Below are positions 1 through 9,301 of a DNA stretch of 64,000 nucleotides, piece by piece. The stretch comes from Hyaloperonospora brassicae. Lineage: Eukaryota > Oomycota > Peronosporomycetes > Peronosporales > Peronosporaceae. Below the pieces are notes generated by a model that ran no database searches, was not told the DNA's origin, and saw only the letters and a program-made list of their open reading frames with translations. Numbering within the stretch: position 1 is the stretch's first letter; each line of letters starts with the position of its first letter. The translations under genes and the position numbers were made by a program. The stretch is taken from positions 682,001 through 746,000 of the forward strand of contig CANTFL010001429.1 in NCBI GenBank assembly GCA_947650285.1. The letters are read 5' to 3'.

Positions 1-147
1 ATCTATTTCAATGAGCAAAAGGTCGAAATTGCCGCATTAACAGTCATTCGAAAAGCTTTGCATGTGGAAATGGAACGAGAGTCACGTGCTCACACTTTTT
101 GTCAAGACCCGATGATGCACCGTTTTCATCACCGCGCAGTGTGCTAG
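1..147 (+). CDS. Possible 3' end of a gene cut by the left window edge
   Basis: Frame 1 is open from the first base for 48 codons and ends in TAG at 145-147. The translation is charged and protein-like (it begins IYFNEQKVEIAAL), but no family is recognised. An open run of this length arises by chance fairly often, so this is only a candidate terminal exon. No start or splice acceptor can be judged because the upstream sequence is missing. Confidence 0.2.
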   Translation: MYFNEQKVEIAALTVIRKALHVEMERESRAHTFCQDPMMHRFHHRAVC

Positions 148-1329
148 CGCAGGCGAGCCGTAAATTTATAGCGCTAGCAAGCGAAAACTCTGTAGCGCTG
201 ATCACGATAGTTCGATTCACCACGACAAGCTCAAAGCGCCGAATCCAGATCCGGCCGACGACATCCAGCAGATGATTACGCTGATTCGCCGATGATCGAG
301 ACCATTCACGAAGAGGACTACGGTCCCAAACATTCGGCTGATTTCCTGTCTAGCAACATGCGCACTTTGATCCCGGATAAGTTCGGAAGAGGATTCCTGT
401 AACCCTCGAGGAGAGCTTCTGACCAGCCAGCTGTCGAGGCGTTGATCGCTTGTTGCGCGAATGGCGACGAGAACCGATGTCGATCTACGATAATCGAGTT
501 CTGGACTCTCGTCATGCATCAAAAAAACAGATGACGATGACTTTTACGAAAACAGTAGAGACCTCGAATGTTCGGACCTTATGTTGCGACGTGTGCTATG
601 GATACATCAAAGGTCCGCTCTGTGCACTATACCGGAGCGACGCCGGGACAGTGGGTGTTTCCGCACCCACAGGGCGACAAAAAAGATCTCGCTGTCGCTC
701 AGCGCTCGATTGGGTCAGATAAACGTCGATACTAGGACTGCAACATGGTCGGGATTGAGGCAGCTCAATCGCCGATCTCTTTGGCACGTGATACGACGTT
801 TTGCCAGTGTCAGATCAGCTCCGTACGGACTGCGTAGATGACGCTGAAGAAGAGTCCTGGACCTGCTAAAGGGTAACAATGCTGGTGGAGTTGACGAAAT
901 TGACCGTCTGAACATGTCTGACGGCACTGACGGCATTGCTCAGGAGAGCATGTATGAAGAGGTAAAAGGGCTGAATAGCATCTTTGACCAAGACAAGCTG
1001 AGTTTTGGCATAGCATTGTGGTACTCTACCGTAGCGCACGGTACCGTACTGCACAGTTGACGTATGTCTGAAAATGCGGAGCAAAAGTGGCAACTGGCTT
1101 GTGAATGACATGACGGCTGTTGAAAACTCACGACGCGATCGGGGTGACGAGATTCCATCGAGATATGACACTATCCCGTCATATCGTGATCTTCGGCATC
1201 ACGCCCTGATATTCTTTCATATGCGAGGTATCCAATGTCAACGTGATATCATCCTTTACCATTCGTGACAATATCCCGTAAACGTTATGAAAAATCATGC
1301 GACTCTTCTGCCGCTAGACACTCCAATTT
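148..1329. other. Intergenic stretch without a supportable gene
   Basis: Several overlapping reading frames of 60-100 codons exist on both strands, but none shows a recognisable domain, a conserved motif or a plausible exon chain. Short inverted motifs such as CGTAGCGCACGGTACCGTA (near 1030-1048) are present. The last part, about 1270-1329, should contain the promoter of the hydroxyisourate hydrolase; CACTCCAATTT at 1319-1329 resembles the oomycete initiator/FPR element and directly abuts the first ATG. Confidence 0.5.
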
Positions 1330-1728
1330 ATGTCGTCTCGGATCGCCGCAGTTCAGCGTCATATCTCAATGAGTCGTTACGAGTCGCCCGTGACATCGCA
1401 TGTCCTCGATACGTCGCTCGGTATTCCAGCTGCCAATGTGCGCGTGGAGCTGCAACGTCTCCGTGACAACGTTTGGGTCCATGTCCACGAGGGGCGAACC
1501 AACGCCGACGGACGCGTTGCGAGTTATCTGGTCCCGGAAGCTGCGGTCTTTGAGGCAGGTACCTATCGCATAGTGTTTGACACTGGTCGCTACTTTGAGG
1601 CCAATGGCGTCACAGAGTTCCTCTACCCCGAAGTGACCGTCACGTTCAAAGTGGAAGACCCGACTCGACACTATCACATTCCGTTGCTACTCAATCCCTT
1701 TGGGTACTCGACGTATCGAGGGAGTTGA
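1330..1728 (+). CDS. 5-hydroxyisourate hydrolase (transthyretin-like), probably peroxisomal
   Basis: This 132-residue single-exon protein is a transthyretin-related 5-hydroxyisourate hydrolase, which converts 5-hydroxyisourate to OHCU in the urate-to-allantoin pathway. The sequence shows the family's N-terminal SHVLDTSLG block with the active-site His at about residue 24, an internal GRVASYL strand, HYHIPLLL at 114-121 and the diagnostic C-terminal YRGS at 129-132. Length is normal for the family, with the transthyretin fold complete. Residues 4-12, RIAAVQRHI, fit the R-[LI]-x2-[IV]-x2-H-[LI] shape of the PTS2 signal found on animal homologues, so import into peroxisomes is inferred for the form starting at Met1. 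A second in-frame Met (residue 14, position 1369) would give a product lacking the signal. There is no intron. The next gene downstream is on the opposite strand. Confidence 0.95.
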   Translation: MSSRIAAVQRHISMSRYESPVTSHVLDTSLGIPAANVRVELQRLRDNVWVHVHEGRTNADGRVASYLVPEAAVFEAGTYRIVFDTGRYFEANGVTEFLYPEVTVTFKVEDPTRHYHIPLLLNPFGYSTYRGS

Positions 1729-2846
1729 CGAACAAAGTGGACAGCTCAATTAGTCAGACCGCGTTTGTTGGTATGAAAGATTGAAGCTCCCAAAACGTGT
1801 TTGTTGCGTTGCACCCGTTTTAGTTGTTTCCCTCGTTATTCGTAACGTACAGAGGACACGCGCCATGTCGATTCTGCGCAGATCACTCACTGCGTAGCGT
1901 ACAGTCATACAAACTGTGTCAGCGAGAAAGGCTCAGACTGTCGATTCACATTTGTTCAGCTAAGAAGATCAAAGTCCTGAATCAGGATGTAAGCACCAGG
2001 GACGCAAGCAAACAACGTATTGTGGCTGATCCCAATGTGAATGGTGGCCCTCGAGAATCGCGCATGAGCAACTCCTATCTGCTTACAGCGCAACACCACA
2101 GAGTACTACCGTATATTCCATGCTATCGCTCGGATTCAGCAAAGAGCATGAAGCCCGACAAGTTGTTGTGCTGCTCTAGATAGTATCCGTGGCTACTCGG
2201 TGGATAGTTGCATTTGTGTCAACCCATATGGTCGCTTGACATATCGTTGCAAGATTGTGCCAAGTTTTCCCCCATACGCGTTGCACTGCTCCAACCTCAT
2301 GTCATAAACGACTGCTAAAGATTTGTCCCGTACGAGGGGATACTGCGTTGCCATTCAGGTTGTGCAAGTTATCTGGATAAGTGCTTCCACCAGCAAAGTG
2401 TCGCCGTGCTTTCTTACCATCTGCAGCCAATGTCGACTTCCAAGAGATCTTTTATAGCAAAAGGGCGTCTCCTTTCATCGTCCAAGTATGTGGTGTAGTA
2501 GCTTGGCACCGACTTCTATCGGCCCGATTGTTGTAATCGACAAGTGGCGCTACGCAAGAGTGGCTGTACTCCAATGGCAGTTTTTTTGCACAGCAAATGC
2601 AAAGATATGGTTTTGAAATGCACCTTGGATCGTTCAGGTTGCTCATAGAGCAGAAAACAGCGACCACGTGAATAACTCTGCCGTGAAACAGCCGCTCGGA
2701 AGGTAGCACGAATGACAAACACGCTGCCGCGCGCTGTACCTTGCACTGTTTAGGTAGCTCGTAAATATTATTATAACTTCACCAGAGTACAGTCAACGTC
2801 AAGCATTTTCAGACATCTCCCTCCTTCCTACCTGCGTTCTCGCAAC
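1729..2846. other. Intergenic stretch between convergent genes
   Basis: This holds the 3' flanks of the hydrolase (+) and INCENP-like gene (-). A 119-codon frame at 1824-2183 (+) and 76-88 codon frames on the minus strand have no recognisable motif, no signal peptide and no splice-joined partner, so they are not called. No repeat or RNA gene is visible. Confidence 0.5.
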
Positions 2847-5799
2847 CTACCGGTCATACCCCATATCACGTTGATACAAAGCTCTGTCCCGCGCGGTCGG
2901 TCGATCAGCCAACCAGTTGCCGCTACTCGTTCGTCTAGCAAACTTCTTCTTCTTGCTGATATCGGCCGTCTCAAAGATAGCCTCTAAGTTGCACGTGTCG
3001 ACGAAGTCCTGGAAAATCGCAGGTGAAGGATCGGTGGCGTTCTTGCCAAACTGTGCGTGAAGAACTTTGTTAAGATGGCTTTTTTGCGCCCATCTCGGCA
3101 CCTTCTTCTTTCCGTGATGATCTGCATCCGAGTCGCTGCTTTCACCGTCTGAGGACTCCATATTGTCCGACATCTCGTAATTCATGACATCGGGCGAATG
3201 ACTCTTTGGAGCATACTTTACGGGATCGGGAGATGTCAACGTAAGCTTAACAACAGGCTTTTGCGCGGGCTTTGCCGCGGGTCTTGACGCTTGCGGCGGC
3301 TTCGGGACAATCGAGTTAGAATCGAGTTTTGGTAGTGGCACCGGTACCGGCTTAGGCTGAGAAGTCTCAGAGGCACTTGCAAAGCCGCCATGCCGTTGGT
3401 GCGATGTCCCTACAGTTGAAGTCGCGGGTCTGGACACCGACGATGTACTAGATACATGAATTGCCTTCCTCTCAGCGGCAAGCATCGCCCGCTTCTTCTC
3501 GAGACCTGCACGCATCTCTTTCAGCTTTTGCTGACGCTGCTTCGCGAGCTCGGCCTCACGTTTCTTCCGCACATTCAGCCGATCTTGCTCTCGTTTTGCC
3601 TGAGCTTCTTTCTCAGCTTTTTCTTTTAGCGCCGCGACTTTCTTGTGCTCTTCCATCTTCTTTTTGAGCATCGCCTTCCGCTTCTCCTTCTCAAGCCTTT
3701 TCTTTTCCTCCAACACACGTGACTTCTCCGCAAGCTTTAGCGCATTCAACATAGGTACGCTGCGACCACCAGTTTTTTCTTGTGGTTGATTCTTCTCCAA
3801 CAATGCGGTGAAGGAATGCAGCCCACTAACGAGATTCGGGATAGGACGTCGAATATCATTAGTTACCGTCAATACCGCAGGTTTCAAATCCGTCTCCCTG
3901 ACCGATGGCTTTGGAATCGGTGACACCATCGATGATAGCGACTCCGGCCTGCGAGCCAGCAAAGGTGCAACAGTTTGCACTTTCGGCGACTCGGACTTGA
4001 TTGCGTCCTTACGTGATGTCGTTGATGCCAGAAAAGACGGTCGATCCAGCTCCTTCGATTCATCATCCAGACGAGGAAACCGGGCTTCGGCCATTTCTTG
4101 TTGTACTCTCTTATCAGCTAGCAGCGTCTCTGCTGCTATCGCACTGACTTCCAGTCGATGACTAAGCGATTGCTTACCCTCATTCTTGTTTTGCGCAACA
4201 TTGCACGAAGCTTCGGGACCTTCAGGCTCATGCACCAAGCTTTCCAAGCCTGATGACACGATCGGAATGCTATTCTCTTCGTGTTGGCGAGCCAACGATC
4301 GCGCGGACTCGACCATTTTAGCATCCTTATTACCCAGCCGGACCGTGTCTAAGCTTTGGGCTTCGTCTTTGGAAGCTGAAGCAGTCAACGTTTCCACGTC
4401 TGGTGCTAGAGAAAGGCTTCCAGTAACAGTCGATGGCTCGGAAATCAGCGGTGATATCGGATCAAAAGCAGCCTTGTCAGCTAACGGTGTACGAGCGCTT
4501 CTTCTTTGTTCGCCAGCAGCTGAAGCCTGCAGCCTTGATTTCAGCTGGTCCCCTTTTGCCCACAGCACCTGGCTTGCTCTAGCCTCTTCGAGTCGCTTCT
4601 GAGCGGACAGCTTTGCAGCAAGTCGGAACTTCTGAGCTTCACGCTGAACCGTCTCGTCAAACTCTCGCTTCTTGCGCTGCCTTTCGGTCTCCTCTTCGGA
4701 AAGCGCTTGAACGATAGGATCCCGCGGTGAAGCCATAGGTGAGGAAGGCGCCACGTGGGGTCTATCAGGTTTTGGCGTCATCATAGTGTCTGGACATGAG
4801 TCAATTCCTGCACGCTTGCTTTCTTGATGTGACACGTGAGGTTCAGTCAGCGAGTGATCGTTTTCTGGACTGGGATCAGGCTGGGCCAAATCGGTCTGAA
4901 GGTCATCAACAAACACATCCACCTTGTGGGCTGGAGCAAAGCTGACATTGCGAGCCGGACCCTGTGCACAAGGCGCCAACGATGAAGCTTTCCGCAAAAT
5001 CGATTTGCGTTTCCACACAAGTGGACTCGTGAGCTCACTCTTTCCACCAACCTGCATCGATTGTCGCGTTATCTTCGATGCGTCGTTGACTAGTATCTTC
5101 TCCGCGTCATCAGCGACAGCGAGCTCACGACTATTGCCAGAGGTAGGCGAACGTGGAACAGCACTGTCAGAGATGACCGTAGGCGAGACTAACACTGTGG
5201 ACCTCGACAGAACGCTGCTGTTCTTCCGCGGTATCAGTCGATAGGTCTGCTTCACTTGACATTATCACGTCTTCTGTCTGCTCAGCAGACCCTGCGTTTG
5301 ACTCAAATTCATCATATAATCCACTCGTTGGCAGCGGGGACGTGGTTCGTCTATCGTCCGCAACAGCTGAAGATTCTCCCATAGTTTTCGCCTTCTCAGC
5401 TCCAGCTTTTGGAGACGTCGACTGACTTCCCACGACACTCCTTTGCGACTTATTGGACCCGACACTCTCGCGCACTATCTCCTCTCCATCGCTATCGTCG
5501 TCAATCACAATCGTCACGGCACCTTGCGCCTCGTGCGTTCCCATTTCTTTTACCGAGTTCAAACGGTCACGGTCCTCTTTCTGCTCCTTCTCTAGCGCGT
5601 TCAACAGTCGGTCAAACAATGCGGCTTTCAGCCCACTAGTCCTCAGTCCTCTCTCTCGTAGCTCGGACCGCAGCTCCGTGACCTTGAGCTTTCCCGGGTT
5701 TTGCAGCAGCATCGCAGACGAGCGCCCGCGTTTCCTCGTTTGCTTCGCAGCAGCACCCACAGCGGCGTCTGTGCTCGTCGGTCTGGCTCGTAGCCGCAT
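2847..5799 (-). CDS. INCENP-like chromosomal passenger protein with N-terminal SAP domain
   Basis: The C-terminus carries an INCENP IN-box: VPRWAQKSHLNKVLHAQF, a CNLEAIF element, then the basic ARRTSSGNW motif whose TSS is the Aurora B phosphorylation site in known INCENPs. It is preceded by a roughly 100-residue Glu/Lys/Arg-rich single-helix region (encoded about 3.45-3.75 kb), the usual INCENP architecture. INCENP activates and localises Aurora B within the chromosomal passenger complex. Two overlapping frames must be joined. The upstream frame (ATG at 5799) contains a SAP DNA-binding motif (GKLKVTELRSELRERGLRTS, about residues 36-55) and ends in TGA at 5167; the downstream frame opens about 5266. 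A 61-nt GTGAAG...CCACAG intron at 5195-5255 restores the frame and gives 963 aa, but the splice signals are mediocre. A single-base frameshift or two genes remain alternatives. The INCENP call is firm; the SAP join is inferred. Confidence 0.85.
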
Positions 5800-6020
5800 C
5801 GATAGCCTCGTTGTTGCTTCTTGTTGACACGACGTACCACCACCACCAGCAGCACCAGCAGTAGCACTAGGTACCGTAACTTCTGTCACTGTCACTGTCT
5901 CTGCCTTCTGTTTCTTCCATTCTGGTCCAGCAACGCCCCAACTGTCGTCACGACCTCTGCACACAACGACACCAATCACCACACAGCAGCGCACAGACGT
6001 GTCATATTATGTGTCCATTT

Positions 6021-6470
6021 CTACATTGTGTAGTTGGTCAAAAATAAAAAAAAGACGGTCGTGTACCCATGTGGGGGCCCCGCCGGTCCTCGTCGCGAAG
6101 GCTCGAGACGCGCCTGGACGTCCAGCGAGCGAGAGAGCTGCGCCAGCTCCTCCCGAAGCCATGTCACGTTGCGCACGTGGCTCTCCTCCAGCGCCGACCA
6201 GTTCTCGCGCGCCAACAGCTGCAAGCGGCTGTGGACACGCAGCACAGCGTCGCCCATGGCCGTCTTTTTTCGCAAATAGCAGTTTAGCGTTTGTCAAAAT
6301 GGCACAATGCGGCTTATGTTGCGCCAATGAACGGCGCCGGCAAAGGGCAGCACACAGCGAGGTCAGAAATACAATGGCCCCAACGGCGGTCGTCCAAAAA
6401 CACTTGTCAAAAATGAATTTCACATCGAGCGCCTGGCGAAGCCCGCTATCCGTCAAAAACGCTGCGTCTG
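6021..6470 (-). CDS. Unresolved small membrane-protein locus (spliced or frameshifted)
   Basis: Two overlapping minus-strand frames look coding but cannot be joined cleanly. The upstream frame contains a convincing membrane segment (FWTTAVGAIVFLTSLCAAL, about 6350-6406). The downstream frame, starting near a good ATG at about 6259 and ending at 6021, encodes an amphipathic Leu/Glu-rich helix (LREELAQLSRSLDV). An ATG at 6483 reads nine codons into the membrane frame's upstream region, but a run of five T's (about 6450) places it one base out of frame, and a run of six A's at the second junction does the same. Either unusual introns, base-calling errors in homopolymers, or real decay could explain this. 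It lies between the INCENP-like gene and the Ras gene, all on the minus strand. No family is recognised. Confidence 0.3.
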
Positions 6471-6662
6471 CTCACTCGCCATCCTCCTTCACGCGCTGTC
6501 TGCCATCGTGTGTCTCCTGCTACTGTCTAAACACTAATAGTAGCGTCGATACCGACATCTCGAGTAGGTAGGTCCTCTGCGTCCACAATCGCTGTCTTGT
6601 CGACTCGAACGTCGCCGTCATTGCGTCACGGACGGACCAGGCACCTTTCTCGTCCCGTGACG

Positions 6663-7890
6663 CTATAGAATAGAGCACGCGCTTTTCTTGGGCTTGGGCA
6701 CTTTCCTTCGACGCACCTCGCGCACAAACGTCTCGAACACAGCCGTCACGTTCACTCCTGTCAACGCACTCGTCTCGATGTAGCGCGCGTTGTACGAGTA
6801 TGCTATCCGTCGGCCTTCCTCCGTGCTCACTTGGCACTTGCACGGGTCGCGGTCCACCACGTCCTTCTTATTGGCCACGAGTATAATAGGCGGCAGTGGA
6901 CGGCGACTTTCGTTGATCTGAAGATGCAGGTCGAAGAACGGTTGCAGCTCCTGTACATGCACCATGCACACGTCAGCTTTTTGCCCAGGCATCAACACCG
7001 AAAGACCATCCAGTCGTGCTACTTGCATGGAGGGAAATCCGAGAGTCCATACTATACACAAACACGTATCCATCCTTGTCCATCATCCACTGCCCCCGCA
7101 GTGACTCGAAATCCTGCCAACAAGAGCTAAGTGAGCCCCAACGACAAAAGTCGTCATCGCATTTGCACGCAGGTGCACTCACATCCTGCCCTGCAGTGTC
7201 CAGAATCTCCAGCATGCACAGTCCTTCGTCCACCGAGATGGATTTCCGGTACGCGTCTTCAATCGTCGGGTCCCAATCTTTCACAAAATAGTCTCGCACA
7301 AAGCGCAGCGTGAGTGCACTCTTGCCCACGCCACCCGACCCCAGCACGGACATGTGGAACGTCTCCTGTCCGTTCGCAGGTCCTACACCGACACACAACA
7401 AGGCACACGTCCCTCAGCTCCACGCTCCACGCTCACCGCTACAGACACACACGGCATGGCGTGCACCACAATGCAGCACACTATCGTACCAAGAGCCTTG
7501 TAAAACGCTTCGCCCTGGGAGACGTAGAGCGTATCGTTGTTCTGCAGCTCGTCCACGTCCGAGATCTCGGCACCGCTGGCCAGGAACAGACGCTTCGCAC
7601 GCACGCGCAGCTTCTTGCTCGCCACTTTCTTCAGTCGTGCTACGCTGTCCTTGGACTTGAGGTTCATCACCTGCACACACACATACACACACATACACAA
7701 CACGACCGTCCCAAAACAACAGTCAGAACAACCATTACAACGATAACAACCACAGTACTACCGACAGTAATAGCACAATAACAAAGGCGTGAAAAGTCGA
7801 CCGCGTGCTCGTTGCGTCGCGACTCGCGAGCCGTACCTTGCCCTCGGAGCCCGCCTCATTGCAGTAGATGAACAGCCGCATGTCACTCAT
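6663..7890 (-). CDS. Ras-family GTPase with N-terminal KHA/doublecortin-like ubiquitin-fold domain
   Basis: Five exons join in frame to 269 aa: 7837-7890, 7490-7670, 7183-7382, 7027-7113 and 6663-6950 (all minus). Ras hallmarks are complete: P-loop GSGGVGKS (93-100), switch I with T118, DTAGQ (140-144), NKKD (201-204), ETSAL (233-237), a polybasic tail and a CaaX box CSIL (266-269), whose Leu predicts geranylgeranylation and membrane anchoring. Residues 5-76 form a separate ubiquitin-like unit (MRLFIYCNEAG...LFLASGAEISDVDEL...YVSQGEAFYK) resembling the KHA and doublecortin folds; which one needs a profile search. Intron 1 (7671-7836) is TG-rich; introns 2 (7383-7489) and 3 (7114-7182) are GT-AG. 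Intron 4 (6951-7026, 76 nt) is GC-AG: using the donor GCAAGT after SLH gives VYSMDSRISLHELQPFF with normal Ras spacing, and no GT donor does. The start ATG follows a long upstream region without competing in-frame ATGs. Confidence 0.92.
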
Positions 7891-9166
7891 GACGCCTCGT
7901 GCTCCGACGGACGTCCGCTGGTCCTGTCGCAGCGCACAGCTCTGTCTGGGACAGCTCTGTCAACGGTTTGGGATCTCGGCTTCCTCGAAGACGACGCAAC
8001 CTAACAACCGAATGCGACATGTCCCTCTGTGGGGTTATAGAGCGGCTATATTTGCAATCACATTTGTCAAACTACTTGGACGTTGTAGCACGGGCAGCAG
8101 ATGGTATGTTTGTGCGATGCGTTTATTGCATAAATAGCCTGATACTCACCAGCAGCTACTGGACGGGCCAAAAGCTTGGGCTTATTTGTGGCAGCGCCAC
8201 AATCGAAGCGGTCGCAACCGTGATAATTCACTTTTCCACACACGAAATACAAAAGCGGAAAAAAGCATTCAACGTCGCCTGTCCTGCGCGAAAGTCACTC
8301 TGTTTCGTGCTTGGTCAGGGCAATGTGGCCGTGACGACTGTGTTTCAATTGCAGACATACCGGTTGCGTTACAAGTTACTCTTCGTAAGAGAAAGGTATC
8401 GTGAGTGACGCAACGCCTTCCCTTTCCGTAGCATAGCAGTCTCTTTTGTCGAGCAGCGTACGAGCAAATCGGCAGAGTCAACCGCAGGGCAGAGAGCGCT
8501 GCAGGCGTCTGCAGTAACTTGCCCCATCCTTCGAGTCAGTCAGTAAGACGATCGAGTTGTAATAGTTCTGCTACAAAAATGTAGTCCGTGTACAAAATAG
8601 AGAGCCGTCATGTGAGTTATGCCGTCGCGATATAGTCTAAAATACGCCATGACATTGGTCACAAACTGACAATGCGCAGTAAGTTGTGCTATCGAACGTG
8701 CTATTGCTGCTGAATAAGAACATAAATGCATGTCAGCGGCTTTCCTGTCAAGTCACGAACCTATCAGACCTTATACATGTGCTGCACTAATTGTATTACT
8801 CGTTCGACTGACATGTACGACGGACGTGTACGACGAACCCTTGTCGTCCACTCGCACTCTCAACCCTACAACCAAAGACCCCTTTGTCAAAGACTTGCTA
8901 CCGCTTTGTACACGACTTTAGACAGTACGTGTCGCATCACCTGAGCGCTCACTGCGTAAAGCGCGACGCCCTTTCCGTCGGTGGTCGAGCACCAACAGGA
9001 AACACAATCACACACACTCTCCATCGCGCTGCACAGATCCAGTGGCCACATCGCATCCTGTGTCTGCCCCCTGTCCCAGACAGACGCTCTTTTTTGCTCC
9101 ACTCCCACCACATCGACACTTTGTGTTCTTTCTCGTCCGACGCGACCGATCCCTTTGTAGTACTTC

Positions 9167-9230
9167 CACGACTACTACCAGTGCAACTACTACCAGTGCA
9201 ACTACTACAAAGTGCAACTACTACAAAGTG
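9167..9230 (+). repeat. Short tandem repeats with core GTGCAACTACTAC
   Basis: About four imperfect copies of a 15-17 bp unit (CACGACTACTAC, then three GTGCAACTACTAC copies separated by CA or AAA) lie 70-135 bp upstream of the VPS9-gene ATG. It may be part of the promoter or 5' leader, or simply a local slippage product. Confidence 0.8.
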
Positions 9231-9269
9231 CGATTCAGCAACCACTCGGTGGATAAAGTACTACTATTC

Positions 9270-9289
9270 CTCTCTCTCTCTCTCTCTCT
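9270..9289 (+). repeat. CT microsatellite just upstream of the VPS9 start codon
   Basis: An uninterrupted run of CT dinucleotides followed by TTTTGCTGCAG ends three bases before the ATG at 9302. It looks like either a pyrimidine-rich leader or the polypyrimidine tract and acceptor of a 5'-UTR intron. Confidence 0.85.
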
Positions 9290-9301
9290 TTTGCTGCAGA
9301 G

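Larger units (their letters stand above)
7891..9301. other. Divergent promoter region between the Ras and VPS9 genes
   Basis: This region must hold the promoters of both flanking genes, which are transcribed away from each other. A 169-codon frame at 7899-8408 (+) starts next to the Ras start codon and has no motif; it is treated as spurious. Near the VPS9 start are a tandem repeat (9167-9230) and a CT tract (9270-9289), listed separately. No other structure is recognised. Confidence 0.5.

Noticed and set aside
5195..5255. Treating the SAP frame and the INCENP frame as two independent genes
   Set aside because: The downstream frame lacks an ATG near its 5' opening and an in-frame intron is available, so one gene is simpler; kept as a caveat.
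7899..8408. 169-codon plus-strand frame beside the Ras gene
   Set aside because: It lies in the divergent promoter region next to the Ras first exon, has no motif, and its composition is irregular; judged a chance frame.
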